Of a DNA stretch of 64,000 bases, positions 34,931-45,895 are shown piece after piece. Below the pieces are notes generated by a model. The model had not been told where the DNA came from. It searched no databases and was given only the letters and a program-made list of their open reading frames with translations. The translations under genes and the position numbers were made by a program. Origin of the DNA: Cryptomeria japonica (taxonomy: Eukaryota > Streptophyta > Pinopsida > Cupressales > Cupressaceae); assembly GCF_030272615.1 (NCBI RefSeq), contig NC_081414.1, positions 821,989,896 through 822,053,895 on the forward strand, in the 5' to 3' direction. Each line of letters starts with the position of its first letter. Position 1 is the stretch's first letter.

Positions 34931-36257
34931 TTTACTGGTGAAATCAATTTCAATGATTAATAGATTTCAATGATTTGAATTGTATCAATAACCAATGCAT
35001 TTGACAAATCTCTTTGCCTTGTTGTATATAAATAATAAAACCATTTTTTGCATGTCCTGCGATCATTGTAGGTCATGTGACCTCGGATCTTAAGGATACA
35101 GTGCATCACTTTGTCTATAGCTCCACATTTGCATGCCTTGTCCATGCTTCTGTGTTTCTTTACAAGCATATCTGCTAGAGAAGTTGCAACTTCTAAAGCC
35201 TTTTAACAATCCGATCTCTGTCAAAAATTAGGATGTTCCATGAGATGACACCCCCTGAGGTCTTTCGTTGGATGATCATGCTCTGTCTGTACATCCACGC
35301 CTTGCATGCATGTCTATTTGGGCACTATACACCAAAGTGGGCAATACCTTTTCCTTCTGTTGCATTTTGAAGAATTCCCCCTCATTATTACCTGATATTG
35401 GATACGTCACACATTATTGAAGTGCAAGCCAATATTTAGTTTTGTTTTATTTAGCATCACCAGTAATCTCCTCCAAACCATTGTCTATGTGAACATATGA
35501 AGTGGTTTACATCTCTGTGAATAATTATCATTCTTTATTTTATTTTATTTTAAATTTGCAGTGCGATTCAATTCTGTGACCAAATTAATTGCCAGTGACT
35601 TTGCTTCAACCTCCTAAACTCATTATTATGTCCGTTGGTGGTATGGATTTAATCTATGACCCATATACCAAATGATTTTTATGTTTTTTTTGCTAGACTA
35701 ATAGAGGTGCTGGAATACGGTCTTATAGCTGCCAATGGCAAATGTTTGAAAGTTTCTAAATTCTTTCTAAGAAATACATATCATACATTCAAATCCTTCT
35801 TTTATCATTAAACATTTTGATACCGGAAGTGCTGGTTCATGTTATTATTACTTATAGACTTGCAAACATATTTCTTAGGGTACAGAAAGGGATAATATTG
35901 AATCCTTAATTATTCCTTAACCAATGCTTAGCTAAAATCGCTCATTCCAGATATTTTTCTTTGCACTTTATAAAGACTAAATTAGTTTAAAATACGGGTC
36001 TAAGATCTTAGTTTTGTCCTCCCGTAAGGGTCTTTCATATACTTATTATATATATACTTATTATAAGGATATATTGAATTTTATGTGGCTTCTTATTTTC
36101 TATGTTTAGCTTTTAGCTTTCTTAAAGTGCTATGGGAAGTATAATGTTGTAAGACTTATGGGCTTCTAGATAATAAGGTGATGTGATATGTTACGATGAA
36201 TAAAAGATTACCTTTATCGTTAGTACCACCTACTATCTACTCCTAAATGAGAGTCTA
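34931..36257. other. intergenic DNA, no gene seen
   Basis: Mixed-composition DNA with no recognisable coding or RNA feature. Confidence 0.45.
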
Positions 36258-37235
36258 CAAAATTTTGTAACTATTATGATTGTAGTCAATTTTGGATTGA
36301 GTAATAAAAATTAAAATTTTGGATTGTGTACTCTTTTTTTTAATGAATTATGTTCGAATTTGCTTTAATGCCTATGAAATGTTTTAATAAATTATATTCA
36401 AATTTTCCTCAATTACTATTACATACTTTACTATGACTATTAAGTGTTCGATGGTTTATTTTATGCATATTTTTTATTACTAAATGTTAATATTTTTTAA
36501 TATTATGTTGTAACTATTTATGGATATTTTCATTCTCATAATACTAACTTCTATTTTATGTTATTTATATTCAGCAAATAATCAAAACATGGATGTTTGT
36601 GACAATGCATCAGAAATTGTTGTTGCAAGCCCAAATGTATTTGTGAATTCAAATGAATTCATTGAGAGCCATATGGACAAATGTGCGAGAACAATTTTGG
36701 ATTACTGCAACAAAATTGTTAGAGAATATGAAAACACGGCCTTAATGATAGATGATGTTGAAGAATTAGAAATATTGCAAATGGAAGATGTTGCAACAAA
36801 AGTTAAGGAAGTTTCTGCAATAGCATCAAAATTTCTAGATTCTTTAGAAGAAGTATATCGCGATCATTATGAGAACAAGGGTCGGAATACCATCCTCATT
36901 ATAATGAAGTGTTATTCATTTAGTTACTTCTTGGTCGATCTTTAATACTTCTTAAATATTGAAGTTTTATGTAGTTGTTAGATAATGGCCCAACTAGGCA
37001 CTATGTGCTATTAGGGAATGTGTAAAAACCAATGGACAATTATTGAGCCTACTAAATTTTGTAACTATTATGATTGTAGTCAATTTTGGATTGTAAACTT
37101 TGATTTTTAATTAATTATGTTCGAATTCGCTTTAATTCCTATGAAATGTTTTAATAAATTATGTTCAAATTTTCCTCAATTACTATTACACACTTTACTA
37201 TGACTATTAAGTGTTCGATAGTTTATTTTATGCAT
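36258..37235. repeat. pair of ~190-bp direct repeats flanking a small frame
   Basis: A block from AAATTTTGTAACTATTATGA through TTAAGTGTTCGATGGTTTAT lies at about 36258-36465 and again at about 37054-37232. Copies are highly similar. The spacing is about 795 bp, and the 141-codon frame at 36520-36945 lies between them. Confidence 0.85.
36520..36945 (+). CDS. hypothetical protein or exon, 141 codons, between direct repeats
   Basis: The frame encodes a hydrophobic N-terminus (MDIFILIILTSILCYLY), then a mixed, acidic helical part (IVREYENTALMIDDVEEL, VKEVSAIASKFLDSLEEVYR). The codons of the second part look coding-like. The T-rich run ending TTATATTCAG at 36574 resembles a splice acceptor, so the real exon may begin at 36575 (QIIKTW or, in frame, ANNQNMDV) and the hydrophobic start may be intron. 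No family is recognised. It may be an exon copied between the flanking repeats or a chance frame. Confidence 0.35.
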   Translation: MDIFILIILTSILCYLYSANNQNMDVCDNASEIVVASPNVFVNSNEFIESHMDKCARTILDYCNKIVREYENTALMIDDVEELEILQMEDVATKVKEVSAIASKFLDSLEEVYRDHYENKGRNTILIIMKCYSFSYFLVDL

Positions 37236-37559
37236 TTTCTCCACCAATAAATTTATTTTTCAAATGATTAAAAAATTGTTGTATTGATAGGGCTCGTGTA
37301 TATAATAATAATAATTGTCACAATAGATAAGAATTTCATTTTTCATATTAATTATTTAATATTTTGTAAATCTTTACAATTTTTACACATTTTAACTAAT
37401 GCTAAAATCAAAATTCAAATGACTTGAAAGTTATTGTAATAATGCTAATATAAATAAAATAAATATAATGTTTGATTTTTATCCACTCACATTATAGAAA
37501 TTTCCATAATCAAAACCTTAATATTAATTATTATCATAATCAAAACCTCAATATTATTC

Positions 37560-38150
37560 ATAATTAATAATTATAATTTTAACCCCAAACCTAACTATAT
37601 ACCTAACACAAAACCTAACCCTAACCCTAATTATAATTCTAACCTCGACCCTAACCCAAACCCTAACTCTTATAGCTATCATCAAGTACTATATTTGATT
37701 GCATTCTTAACCCTAATCCTAATGATATTTATAACCCTAACCCTAATTTTATTTACAATTATTAATTCTAATCACTAAGATTAACCCTAATCCTAAGCCC
37801 AATACTAATTGTAACCCTAAACCTAACACTTGATGCAATTTTATCATTAGCCCTAATAATAATTGACATCTTAACCCTTATCATAATTATAATTCTAACC
37901 CTAACCCTAATTTTATTTATAATTAATGATTATAGTCTTTAAACTTAACCCTAATTACTATCATTAAGATTAACCCCAATCCTAACCCTAATCCTAAGGA
38001 TAAAGCTAACTATGATATTAGCCCTAATCCTAACCATAATTTTCACCTATATCTTATCATAATTGTTATTATATCATGAGCATAATCTTATCTATAACCA
38101 TAATCCTAACCCTACCTCTAACCAAGATTTAAACCCCGATATTATACACT
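37560..38150 (+). repeat. degenerate telomere-like array, spacer block
   Basis: AACCCTAACCCTAATT-type words, with more AT between them than in units A and B. It lies outside the segmental duplication and is followed by foldback MITE 2. Confidence 0.85.
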
Positions 38151-38445
38151 TAATAACTATAAAACAATATTACAATTTCAAAATAAGAATATAGTACATT
38201 TAAAATATTTCAAATTTATATTATGAATATTATTTTCAATAAATTATAAAAATAATATCATGACAATCAAAACAATATAAATTAATAATAATAGTATATT
38301 ATAATATTATTCCCCAAAAAATAGAAAATATTAATAATAGTTGCAATAATAATATTACATATTATTGCAACAAACATTAATAATATAAAATTATATAGTT
38401 CTATTTTAATTTTTTTATTGTTTCCCATGTTGCGTCGCAACAGCT

Positions 38446-38619
38446 ACTAGCTTACATATATTTGATTTTAATCAAATATATATATAATATGCCGAGATAT
38501 ATCCTTCTCGAGGCACCTATTTTTATCATGTACCCCAAACTCTAATAGGCTCCTCAAGGAGGATATCTCTCGGCGTATTATATATATATTTGATTAATAT
38601 CAAATATATGTAAGCTAGT
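38446..38619. mobile_element. foldback MITE 2, 68-bp arms
   Basis: Arms 38446-38513 and 38552-38619 are inverted copies (ACTAGCTTACATATATTTGA). The 38-bp loop contains TACCCCAAACTCTAATAGGC, close to the loop of MITE 1. Arm length is identical to MITE 1. Outer arm sequence differs, but the inner GCCGAGATATATCCTTCTCG part is related. Confidence 0.87.
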
Positions 38620-39398
38620 GCATTACTACAACAACAACGACTGTCATTAACAATGTTGTATAATTTCCATCATAAATAACAAATTCCGTGATAAATCAGT
38701 ACTGAGGAAATAAATGATGTTAATGATAACTTGGGTTAGATGCGGGGTTAGTGGAGGCTTCCACCACGTGGCAACTATGGGGTGTTAATGAGGACGTGGA
38801 GTCGCGGGACCTTTTCTATGGAAAAGCAATTTGGCGGGCATGGTAATTACTTGGTCGTAAACACTGAAAACGAGACAAGAAAGTAGTTTTGCATAGACAA
38901 AGAGAGGGGTGATGAGAAAATATTTTAAGACTTTCTCCACAGTCCACATGCTTCTGTTTAACATTGCACATATAGATTAAAGCACTGGAAGTTGCACGCT
39001 GACTTTTGTCGAGAAGGTATGTTTTAGATTTTACAATTGTGTCAATATTTTAGATTATACCCCATAATTCAGTTAGAAAAATCCTTGTGGAGATTTTAAC
39101 ATTGATTTTTCATGTATTGCTTTTATGTCCAGTTGGAAGATCCTTGTGGAGAATTATGGAACAAGAACTCTCGGTCGTTGTGGAAGAGGGTATGTGTTCT
39201 TAACCCTTGTGGAGAATTTCTGCCATTCCCAACCTTTCTAGTATTAAAATAAGTTTACTATTGATAGTTTTAGAAAGGAAGGTCTTGTACCATTACCATG
39301 TAATGTAGAAGCTCAGAATATATGTAATTATACATTTGTAAAGCAGAGGTTGTGAATGGAATAGGTCAAGGGAGTCCTGCTATGGAGGAAGAAAGGCA
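38620..39398. other. unassigned DNA left of the small LTR element
   Basis: CCTTGTGGAGA occurs three times (near 39083, 39140 and 39203), partly within AGTTGGAAGATCCTTG. The composition is less AT-rich than the spacer before it. With 41159-41261 it may be part of one decayed host locus split by the LTR element. Confidence 0.4.
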
Positions 39399-39644
39399 TG
39401 TTGGGAATGTGAAGTCCAATGGTCACATGACCCTTCACGTTCTCCCAACTGTTTATTTCATATCTGAATATGATTATATAATGGCTGTGTGCAGCCCATG
39501 TATTTGAGTTGATTAATAGAAGTTATTCCCTACTTTGAGTGTGGATGTAGGCATATTTTCCAAACCACGATAAATCATGTGTTGTCTCTTCTTATTGCTT
39601 TTCTATTTCTATTATTATTTTTTCTGCTCTTTCTAATCTTTACA
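39399..39644 (+). repeat. 5' LTR of the small element
   Basis: Begins TGTTGGGAATG and ends CTTTACA. Length 246 bp, the same as the 3' LTR. Confidence 0.9.
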
Positions 39645-39646
39645 AT

Positions 39647-39657
39647 TGGTATCAGAG
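39647..39657 (+). other. primer binding site, initiator-Met tRNA type
   Basis: TGGTATCAGAG two bases after the LTR is complementary to the 3' end of plant initiator methionine tRNA, which primes many plant LTR elements. Confidence 0.85.
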
Positions 39658-39677
39658 TCATGTTGGCTTGAGCATAG

Positions 39678-40847
39678 ATGGAGGAAGAAGAAGTAGGTAA
39701 AATTTATAACTTCTATGGCAGTTTTACGTTCAATGTAAAACTATGCTTCAAGTGCTGCGTACATTGGTGGGATGGCTAGAAGAAAGAGGGGGACTCAGTT
39801 GAAGAGGAGAATCCAGCGAAGGAAAAGGATGTTGGGATTCTTATTTTCTTTCCCCTTGAGCCAGCCTTGGCACTTATTGCCCAAACTGTTAACGGCCTAG
39901 AAGTTGTTGGCATTCATGTGGTGAAGGTTGAACACCATGATAGTCCCTATATAGACGCTGGAATTTCTAAGGTGAAAGATGTTGAAAAATTGGTTGTTGT
40001 TGAAGAGGATGAACTCAAGAGATTGTGAGAGGAAGATTGTATGCCATTAGAGACCCAAGCTGAATATACTGTTGACTCCCAGGATGAGAAGGGTGCAGAT
40101 TGGAGTGAGGTAGCAGGAAAAGGAGGCCTGGGAGAAATTTTGTCTTCGGAGAGCTCTGCAGATGGTATGGCCTTGGCAAAAATAAAGAGGCACTCCCATA
40201 ATGATGACAACCTTTGTGCAGATAATTTCATAGAAGCCTATGAGCCTATGGATTTAGATGACATAGTAAATGATAAAAGTTAGTTTTCTGGTTTGAAGCG
40301 AAAGCAACCATTGACAGGAGTAGAGGATAATGGGCATTGCTCCAAGCGGTTTCAGGCATCACATGGAGTGAATGAAAATGTTATTGAATCTATTAATGCT
40401 TATTCTAATGGAGGAGGAGATGTTTTATCTCAACCAGAATGCATTGACATTCACCAACCTGATTGGATGGATGTGGATGATAGCGCCAATGCCGATAATG
40501 AATAACCTGAGGGTGAGAGAACTCAAACTCATGATAATAATCTGATGGAGTTGTTTGATGATGAAAATAATGCCATTGTTTTGTTCCTTTTAAGGTCTGA
40601 GTTTTACGTTTGGATATTAGAATCCAGTAATTGTGAATCGGTAGATATTCTGTTATGGGGGAGTTTAGGTGATGGTGATGAAGAAATATTATTTAAACGA
40701 CAAAGTGGTGTTTCAGTTTTTGGCATAAAGGGTGAGTTTGTGCCTAATAGAATTTTTAACTCTGCTTTGATTTGGGAAAGGCTAATTCAAAGTGTTTGTG
40801 AACAAGAGTTCGCGAAGCTAAAATCTAGCAGGGTGGTTTTAATGTGA
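39678..40847 (+). pseudogene. unknown ~390-codon ORF filling the small LTR element, four stops
   Basis: From ATG at 39678 (MEEEEVGKIYNFYGSFTF) to TGA at 40845-40847, one frame is kept with no frameshift. It is interrupted by TAG (39777), TGA (40026), TAG (40281) and TAA (40503). At least three of these fit C-to-T changes (CAG, CGA, CAA). The product would be acidic, with LKRKQPL (a possible nuclear signal) near 40295 and a more folded-looking C-terminus (FYVWILESSN, VDILLWGSLGDGDEEILFK, FVPNRIFNSALIWERLI). No retroelement domain is seen. A captured host sequence is possible; I cannot name it. Confidence 0.6.
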
Positions 40848-40903
40848 ATTTCAAAAACTGGAAGCAGGGATGCCAGTGCATGGTTGTGCCAGTTGGCCTT
40901 CAT

Positions 40904-40912
40904 GGGGGAGAA
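40904..40912 (+). other. polypurine tract of the small element
   Basis: GGGGGAGAA directly precedes the 3' LTR. Confidence 0.75.
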
Positions 40913-41158
40913 AGTTGGGAATGTGAAGTCCAATGGTCACATGAACCTTCACGTTCTCCCAACTATTCATTTCATATCTGAATATGATTATTTAATGGCT
41001 GTGTGCAACCCATGTATTTGAGTTGATTAATAGAAGTTATTCCCTACTTTGAGTGTGGATGTAGGCATATTTGCCAAACCATGATAAATCATGTGTTGTC
41101 TCTTCTTATTGCTTTTCTGTTTCTATTATTGTTTTCTCTACTCTTTCTAATCTTTACA
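40913..41158 (+). repeat. 3' LTR of the small element
   Basis: Same 246-bp length as the 5' LTR. The first base is A where the 5' LTR has T, so the TG terminus is mutated here. Confidence 0.9.
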
Positions 41159-41261
41159 AGGTAGGAAGCAGTTAACAATAATGAAGAAGCGGGAGGTGGT
41201 TGGCATGAATTTGGCCCTGAAGTAGCCCTGAATGTGCAGATAGAAGAGGAAATTTGGAAAT

Positions 41262-41603
41262 ATGCCTGTCACATTATCACTCTTTGGGATTTCTCTCACT
41301 TTTTTTGGGCTCTATTTCACTCAGTGGAAGAGGCTCACCAATTTGTTGGTTATCATGATGATCTTCTTGATAATTTTTTCCTCAATTTTTAGTGTGCTCT
41401 TTTGTATTTTTCATCACAAAATGAGAAAGGAAGAGAAATTGAGATTAGAGGCAAACCCAAATAACGATCAAACTACAATAGCTGCTAGTTGCTCAAGTCA
41501 GATATGTCTTTTCTTCGTAGTAGTTTTTTTGGCAATCACAGTCTATTTTTTCATTGCCATCCATGCCATCAGCAAATTTATTGCCATTCATAGAACAATG
41601 TAA
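41262..41603 (+). CDS. small membrane protein candidate, 113 codons, crossing the duplication border
   Basis: It starts MPVTLSLFGISLTFFGLYF. Two hydrophobic segments (about residues 3-20 and 27-49), a short basic loop (HHKMRKEEKLR) and a third hydrophobic stretch (about residues 82-105) are visible. The 3' part (41459 on) is duplicated at 22034-22165, where a TAG breaks the frame; the 5' part is not. So this copy is the parent or the fuller version. No family recognised. The frame is intact, but whether it is expressed cannot be told. Confidence 0.4.
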   Translation: MPVTLSLFGISLTFFGLYFTQWKRLTNLLVIMMIFLIIFSSIFSVLFCIFHHKMRKEEKLRLEANPNNDQTTIAASCSSQICLFFVVVFLAITVYFFIAIHAISKFIAIHRTM

Positions 41604-41704
41604 ATTGTTGTTTTGACTTGTTTTCTTGTTTGTCAGATTTGTTTGTTGTAGCAGCTATGTGTGTATATTGTCATTTGATGACTTTCTTTGATGTAATTAC
41701 ATCA

Positions 41705-42172
41705 AGAGGTGTACTCTACAATGGTAACAATAGGAGGTCATCAGATCTGTGTAAGAAAAAAGAAATGATTGGCATGCTTCACAGTTACAGAGTATTCAAA
41801 GAGTCAAGGTATTTGAAGCCTCAATGGCAACAATAAGAGGTCACCAGATCTGTCAGTGTAAGAAAATAAAATGATTGGTATGCTTGATAGTTAAGAATAT
41901 TAGAAGAGTCAGGGTATTTGAAGGCATAACCTCTAATGACAACAATAGGAGGTCACTAGATCTTTCGATGTAAGAAAATAAAATGATTGGTATGCTTCAT
42001 AGTTACAAAGTAGTATTCAAGGTATTTGAAGTAATATTTTTATTATGCCCACAGGTGTAACCTACAATGGCAACAATAAGAGGTCCCCAGATCTATCGAT
42101 GTAAGAAAATAAAATGATCAGTATGTTTAGCAGTTATAGAATATTCCAAGAGTCAAGGTATTTGAAGTATGT
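41705..42172 (+). repeat. minisatellite, unit B copy, four units
   Basis: Units begin near 41715, 41820, 41935 and 42060 and match unit A unit by unit, including the longer third-to-fourth spacing with TATTTTTATTATGCCCA. Confidence 0.85.
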
Positions 42173-44229
42173 CTTGAGCACCACCATCAGAAGGACTCAA
42201 AGCTTTCCTTTTTCTCAATTCTCATTCATTGGGGTTGAGCGTCTCATTACACTCTTGCAAAAAGAATGTAAAAAATGTAAGAATTAATGCATTTTGATGA
42301 TGTTTTAATCATGAATGGTGATGGTGAAAGGGTTTCAGGCTTCTTTTTCGATTACTCTTGCATGTGAGGCATTCACTTTGCATGTGTAATTTGATTCTTC
42401 TCCTCCATTCTACCCTTTCTTTTCACCGTTTTATTTGCATTTTGCATGTGGTTACCAACAACTTACTATTTGAGGATTTTTTTGTCTACATTTTTTTCTA
42501 TTTTCTTCTTTTAAGGATTTATGTTCAACTCTTCTTAATTATTACATTATCTTGAGATAAGGTTCTTCAAACTGAGAGGTGAACTACAAGCATTTGTATT
42601 ATTACTATTATTATTCTTAGCTACTCTGTAACGCTCAAAAACATTATAAGTTAGAATTGTACAATCCATCACCATAGTAAAAATATTCTAATTTATCATA
42701 TAGATTTGATTTTTCTATTTATTGTTTGTTGAGGTACACAAAAATTTCAAAAATAACATATAATTTTTAATTTGCAAAGATTAAAAAAAGAATCTTTGTT
42801 TTAATATTTTTGATACATGCATTTGCCATATTGGTGTATTAAGATTCACTAAAGATCACTAAAGTAGTTTTAGTTGAACAATGAATTGGAAAATCCCTTC
42901 CACAATTTCTTCTAAATTTACAATTGAATACATCTCACACTTTAAAAAACAAAATATTTGGCTATTAAACCTTTAGCTTATATATTAAATTTAAGATATG
43001 TAATAAATTTGTTTTACTCTGAGATTTTTTCATTCATTTTTTATATTTTTGGAAAACTCCATTCTTTCATGTTTGTGACCTTCAAATACAAAGAAATATT
43101 TGTGCACTTCAAATATAAAGAATCATCAAATTTATTTTTTCTTTTTTCTGTATATTTTATATATAAATTTAATATATTTTCTTGCTTTTCATAAAACATA
43201 GTGTTGTTAAAAATCCACTTAAATTACTGAAATATTCTTTTTTTAATGTCACTGGTTAAGAAAAGGAGATGTTACTTATTTTTTTCATATTAGATTCTAA
43301 TATGAAATAAAATATTTTATATTCTTACTTAGTTAATGATTTGATATAAGTAGAAAATATTTTATTGAATTCTTATTTAGTTTTGGAGTTGTTAAATACA
43401 AAGATCTTTGTTCAAAACGAACTGAAAATAAATGATTACAAAAAAATTTAAATCTTAAACATATAAATATAATGTTTATCAATTCAAAAAATCAAAATTC
43501 CATGCCTACACAATTATAATTAATAAAAATAATATATAATTTTCAATTTTCAATTTGGAAAGATCAAAATGATTTTTTTTGTTTCTATATTTCAATCATA
43601 AAATCTAAAGTTTCTAAATTCAAAAAATAAAAATTACATGCTACACAAATGTAAAAAATAAAAATAGTATATAAATTTTAATTTTCAATTTAGAAAGCTA
43701 AAAATATTATGTTTCTAAAGTTTAATCATAAAAATATAATGTTTCTAAATTCAAAAAATCAAAGTTACATGCATGTACAATTATTTGAAAAATAATATAT
43801 AATTTTTAATATATAAAGAATATTAGTATTTAATTTTTTTTCTAATTTATGATATAGATGCGATTTTTCTATTTATATCTCATTTATCTCTTAATTGAGT
43901 TTTAATATTTTATTATATATTAATAAAAACTTAAAGTTATTTGTAATTCAAAAAATTGGTTACACTAAAACAATTTACTATAAACTTTAAACCCAATCTT
44001 GTTATTAAAAGAAAAAGTTAATAAGATTTTAAATTTATATTAACAATATTATTTTAATTAAAATAAGTTTAAGGTATTTTCAAATTTATTTATTTTATTA
44101 GAACAAACTTTAAAGGTATTTATTTCATTAAATATACTAAAAAAGAGAAAAAACATCATCAAAAAAGTACATAATAATGAAGATTATATTGCAACATTTT
44201 ATAAGAAAATGATAATAAGTGTCTTAAAT
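42173..44229. other. AT-rich unique DNA of unit B, no gene seen
   Basis: Colinear with 22736-25129. A 300-bp part near 42660 (unit A 23230-23340) is shorter here. No coding or RNA feature is recognised. Confidence 0.6.
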
Positions 44230-44792
44230 TCATTATCTTATAATAGTAATCCTAATTTTAGCCTAACCTTAGCCCCAAACCTCAACTTATCATAATTAAA
44301 AATTACCCTAAACTTAACTCTAACCCTAGAATTAAACTCTACCTACAACTTCAACCCTAATCTAACCATAATTGAATTTTAACACTATTTTAATCCTAAA
44401 ACTAAATCTAACCCTAATTAAACCCTAATTGAATTATAATACTAACCTTATTCATGATGGAACCCTAGCCATAAGCCTCCCACTAATTTTAATGGAGCCT
44501 CAAGCTTTACCCTAAAAATTATCCTTCAATATTAACCCTAATTGTACCCTAACATTAATGCTTAACATTATCTTACCAAATTAAATCCTAACCCTAAACT
44601 TAAATATAACCTTAGAGAATTAAACACCACCTACAACTTCAACCCTAATCTAAACATGGTTGAACCATACCCCCAAACTAAACCTTAACACTAATTGAAA
44701 CCTAATCATAACCTAACCTTAAACTTTACTATAATTCTATTATTAATATCTAATTACAACTTTAACCCTAAACTAACGATAATTAAATCCTA
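44230..44792 (+). repeat. telomere-like array of unit B, left of the copia element
   Basis: CCCTAA-type words matching 25130-25676. It ends with the target-site duplication TCCTA at 44788-44792. Confidence 0.88.
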
Positions 44793-45157
44793 TGATAGTT
44801 TTGATACTTAATATAAGTACAGATCCAATAACCAACAAGATGAGAGGCGGGGGGGGGGGGGGGGGGGGTGGATCATACAAACTTAATCTTCCATAAAAAC
44901 ATCAGATTCAACCTCGATAACATATATATCAGTAATATAACCAAAATTGTTAAACATGCAAACTCAAAAGCATATAAACATCATAAACCTCATAACACCA
45001 GATTTAATGGGGAAACCCAAATAGGGAAAAACCACTATGGGATTTCAGACCCACTAAGAAATATACTCTTCTAGAGTATGCTCGGTTAAAAGAAAATCCT
45101 GTTAAAGATTACAAACACATTGCTAGATGTGACCCGGTTAAGGTATTTCCCTCAGAT
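44793..45157 (-). repeat. truncated 3' LTR of the copia element
   Basis: Matches 49293-49641 of the 5' LTR and stops at CTCAGAT. The rest of the LTR, the polypurine tract and the region after RNase H are missing, so a deletion of at least 1.2 kb joined the pol end to the LTR interior. Confidence 0.88.
44849..44868 (+). repeat. G20 homopolymer in the truncated LTR
   Basis: Twenty G in a row; the 5' LTR has eight at the same place (about 49347-49354). Such runs can form quadruplexes and are prone to slippage or assembly error. Confidence 0.9.
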
Positions 45158-45887
45158 ATTCAAAAGTGTCCCCTGGTAGTGGCTTGGTGAAGATATCTGC
45201 TATTTGTTCTTTTGCGCTAACATACTCCAACACCACTTTCTTCTCTTGAGCTTCTTCTCTAAGATAATGATATTTGGTAGAGATGTGCTTTGTCTTAGAG
45301 TGCATAACAAGATTCTTTGAAATATTAATGGCACTAGTATTGTCACAGAATATAGTTACTAGTTTGGTAACTTTCTCATTTATACCTTCCAACAATTGTT
45401 TGATCCATGCAATGTTGGTACAATTCAGTGCTACAGCAACGTATTCAGCTTCTGCTACTGACTGTGAAACACATCCTTGTTTCTTGCTAAGCCAACTCAC
45501 TAGTCTTTCTCCTAAAAAGAAAGCTCCTCCACTAGTGCTTTTTCTATCATCAATGTTGCCTACCTAATCAGCATCAGTATAAACTTTTAAATCAAAATCA
45601 TTTCCTTTCTGATATACTAAGCCATAATCCTTAGTGCCTTTCAAGTATCTAAAAATTCTTTTGATTGCTGTCATGTGTGTTTCCTTAGGATCTGCAGAGA
45701 ATCTTGCAACTATACCTACTGCATGTGCTATGTCTGGTCTACTGTGAACAACATATTGTAGCTTTCCAATCATGGATCGGTAAAGTGTCTCATCAACAGA
45801 TGCAGATTCATAATTCTTTGACAATTTACAGTTGGTAGTCATAGGAGTACTTACTAGTTTTGAATCCTCCATTCCAAATTTCTTCAA
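45138..45887 (-). pseudogene. copia reverse transcriptase end and RNase H
   Basis: 45887-45564 reads KFGMEDSKLVSTPM, YRSMIGKLQYVVHSRPDIAH and RIFRYLKGTKDYGL, the usual link between reverse transcriptase and RNase H, ending YTDAD before TAG (45564-45566), where copia proteins have Trp. RNase H continues after a gap: SVAEAEYVAVALNCTNIAWI, IFCDNTSAINISKN, HIDIKYHY-type HISTKYHYLREE and IADIFTKPLPGDTFEYL. It then runs into LTR sequence and ends LREIP. The conserved Asp, Glu and Asp of RNase H are visible (TDAD, EAEY, CDN). Confidence 0.9.
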
Positions 45888-45895
45888 GATTTCCT

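Larger units (their letters stand above)
39399..41158 (+). mobile_element. complete small LTR retrotransposon (1760 bp) with one unknown internal ORF
   Basis: Two 246-bp LTRs (39399-39644 and 40913-41158) differ at about 12 positions. An initiator-Met primer site follows the 5' LTR at +2, a GGGGGAGAA tract precedes the 3' LTR, and AGGCA/AGGTA flank the element as a near-perfect 5-bp target duplication. LTR size and total length fit a TRIM-like or small non-autonomous element. No gag, protease, integrase or reverse transcriptase motif is seen. Instead 92% of the 1268-bp interior is one decayed frame. Confidence 0.88.

Noticed and set aside
42958-43194. Hydrophobic Phe/Ile-rich frame in unit B
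   Set aside because: Arises from T-rich DNA; the unit A counterpart is not open, so there is no sign of constraint.
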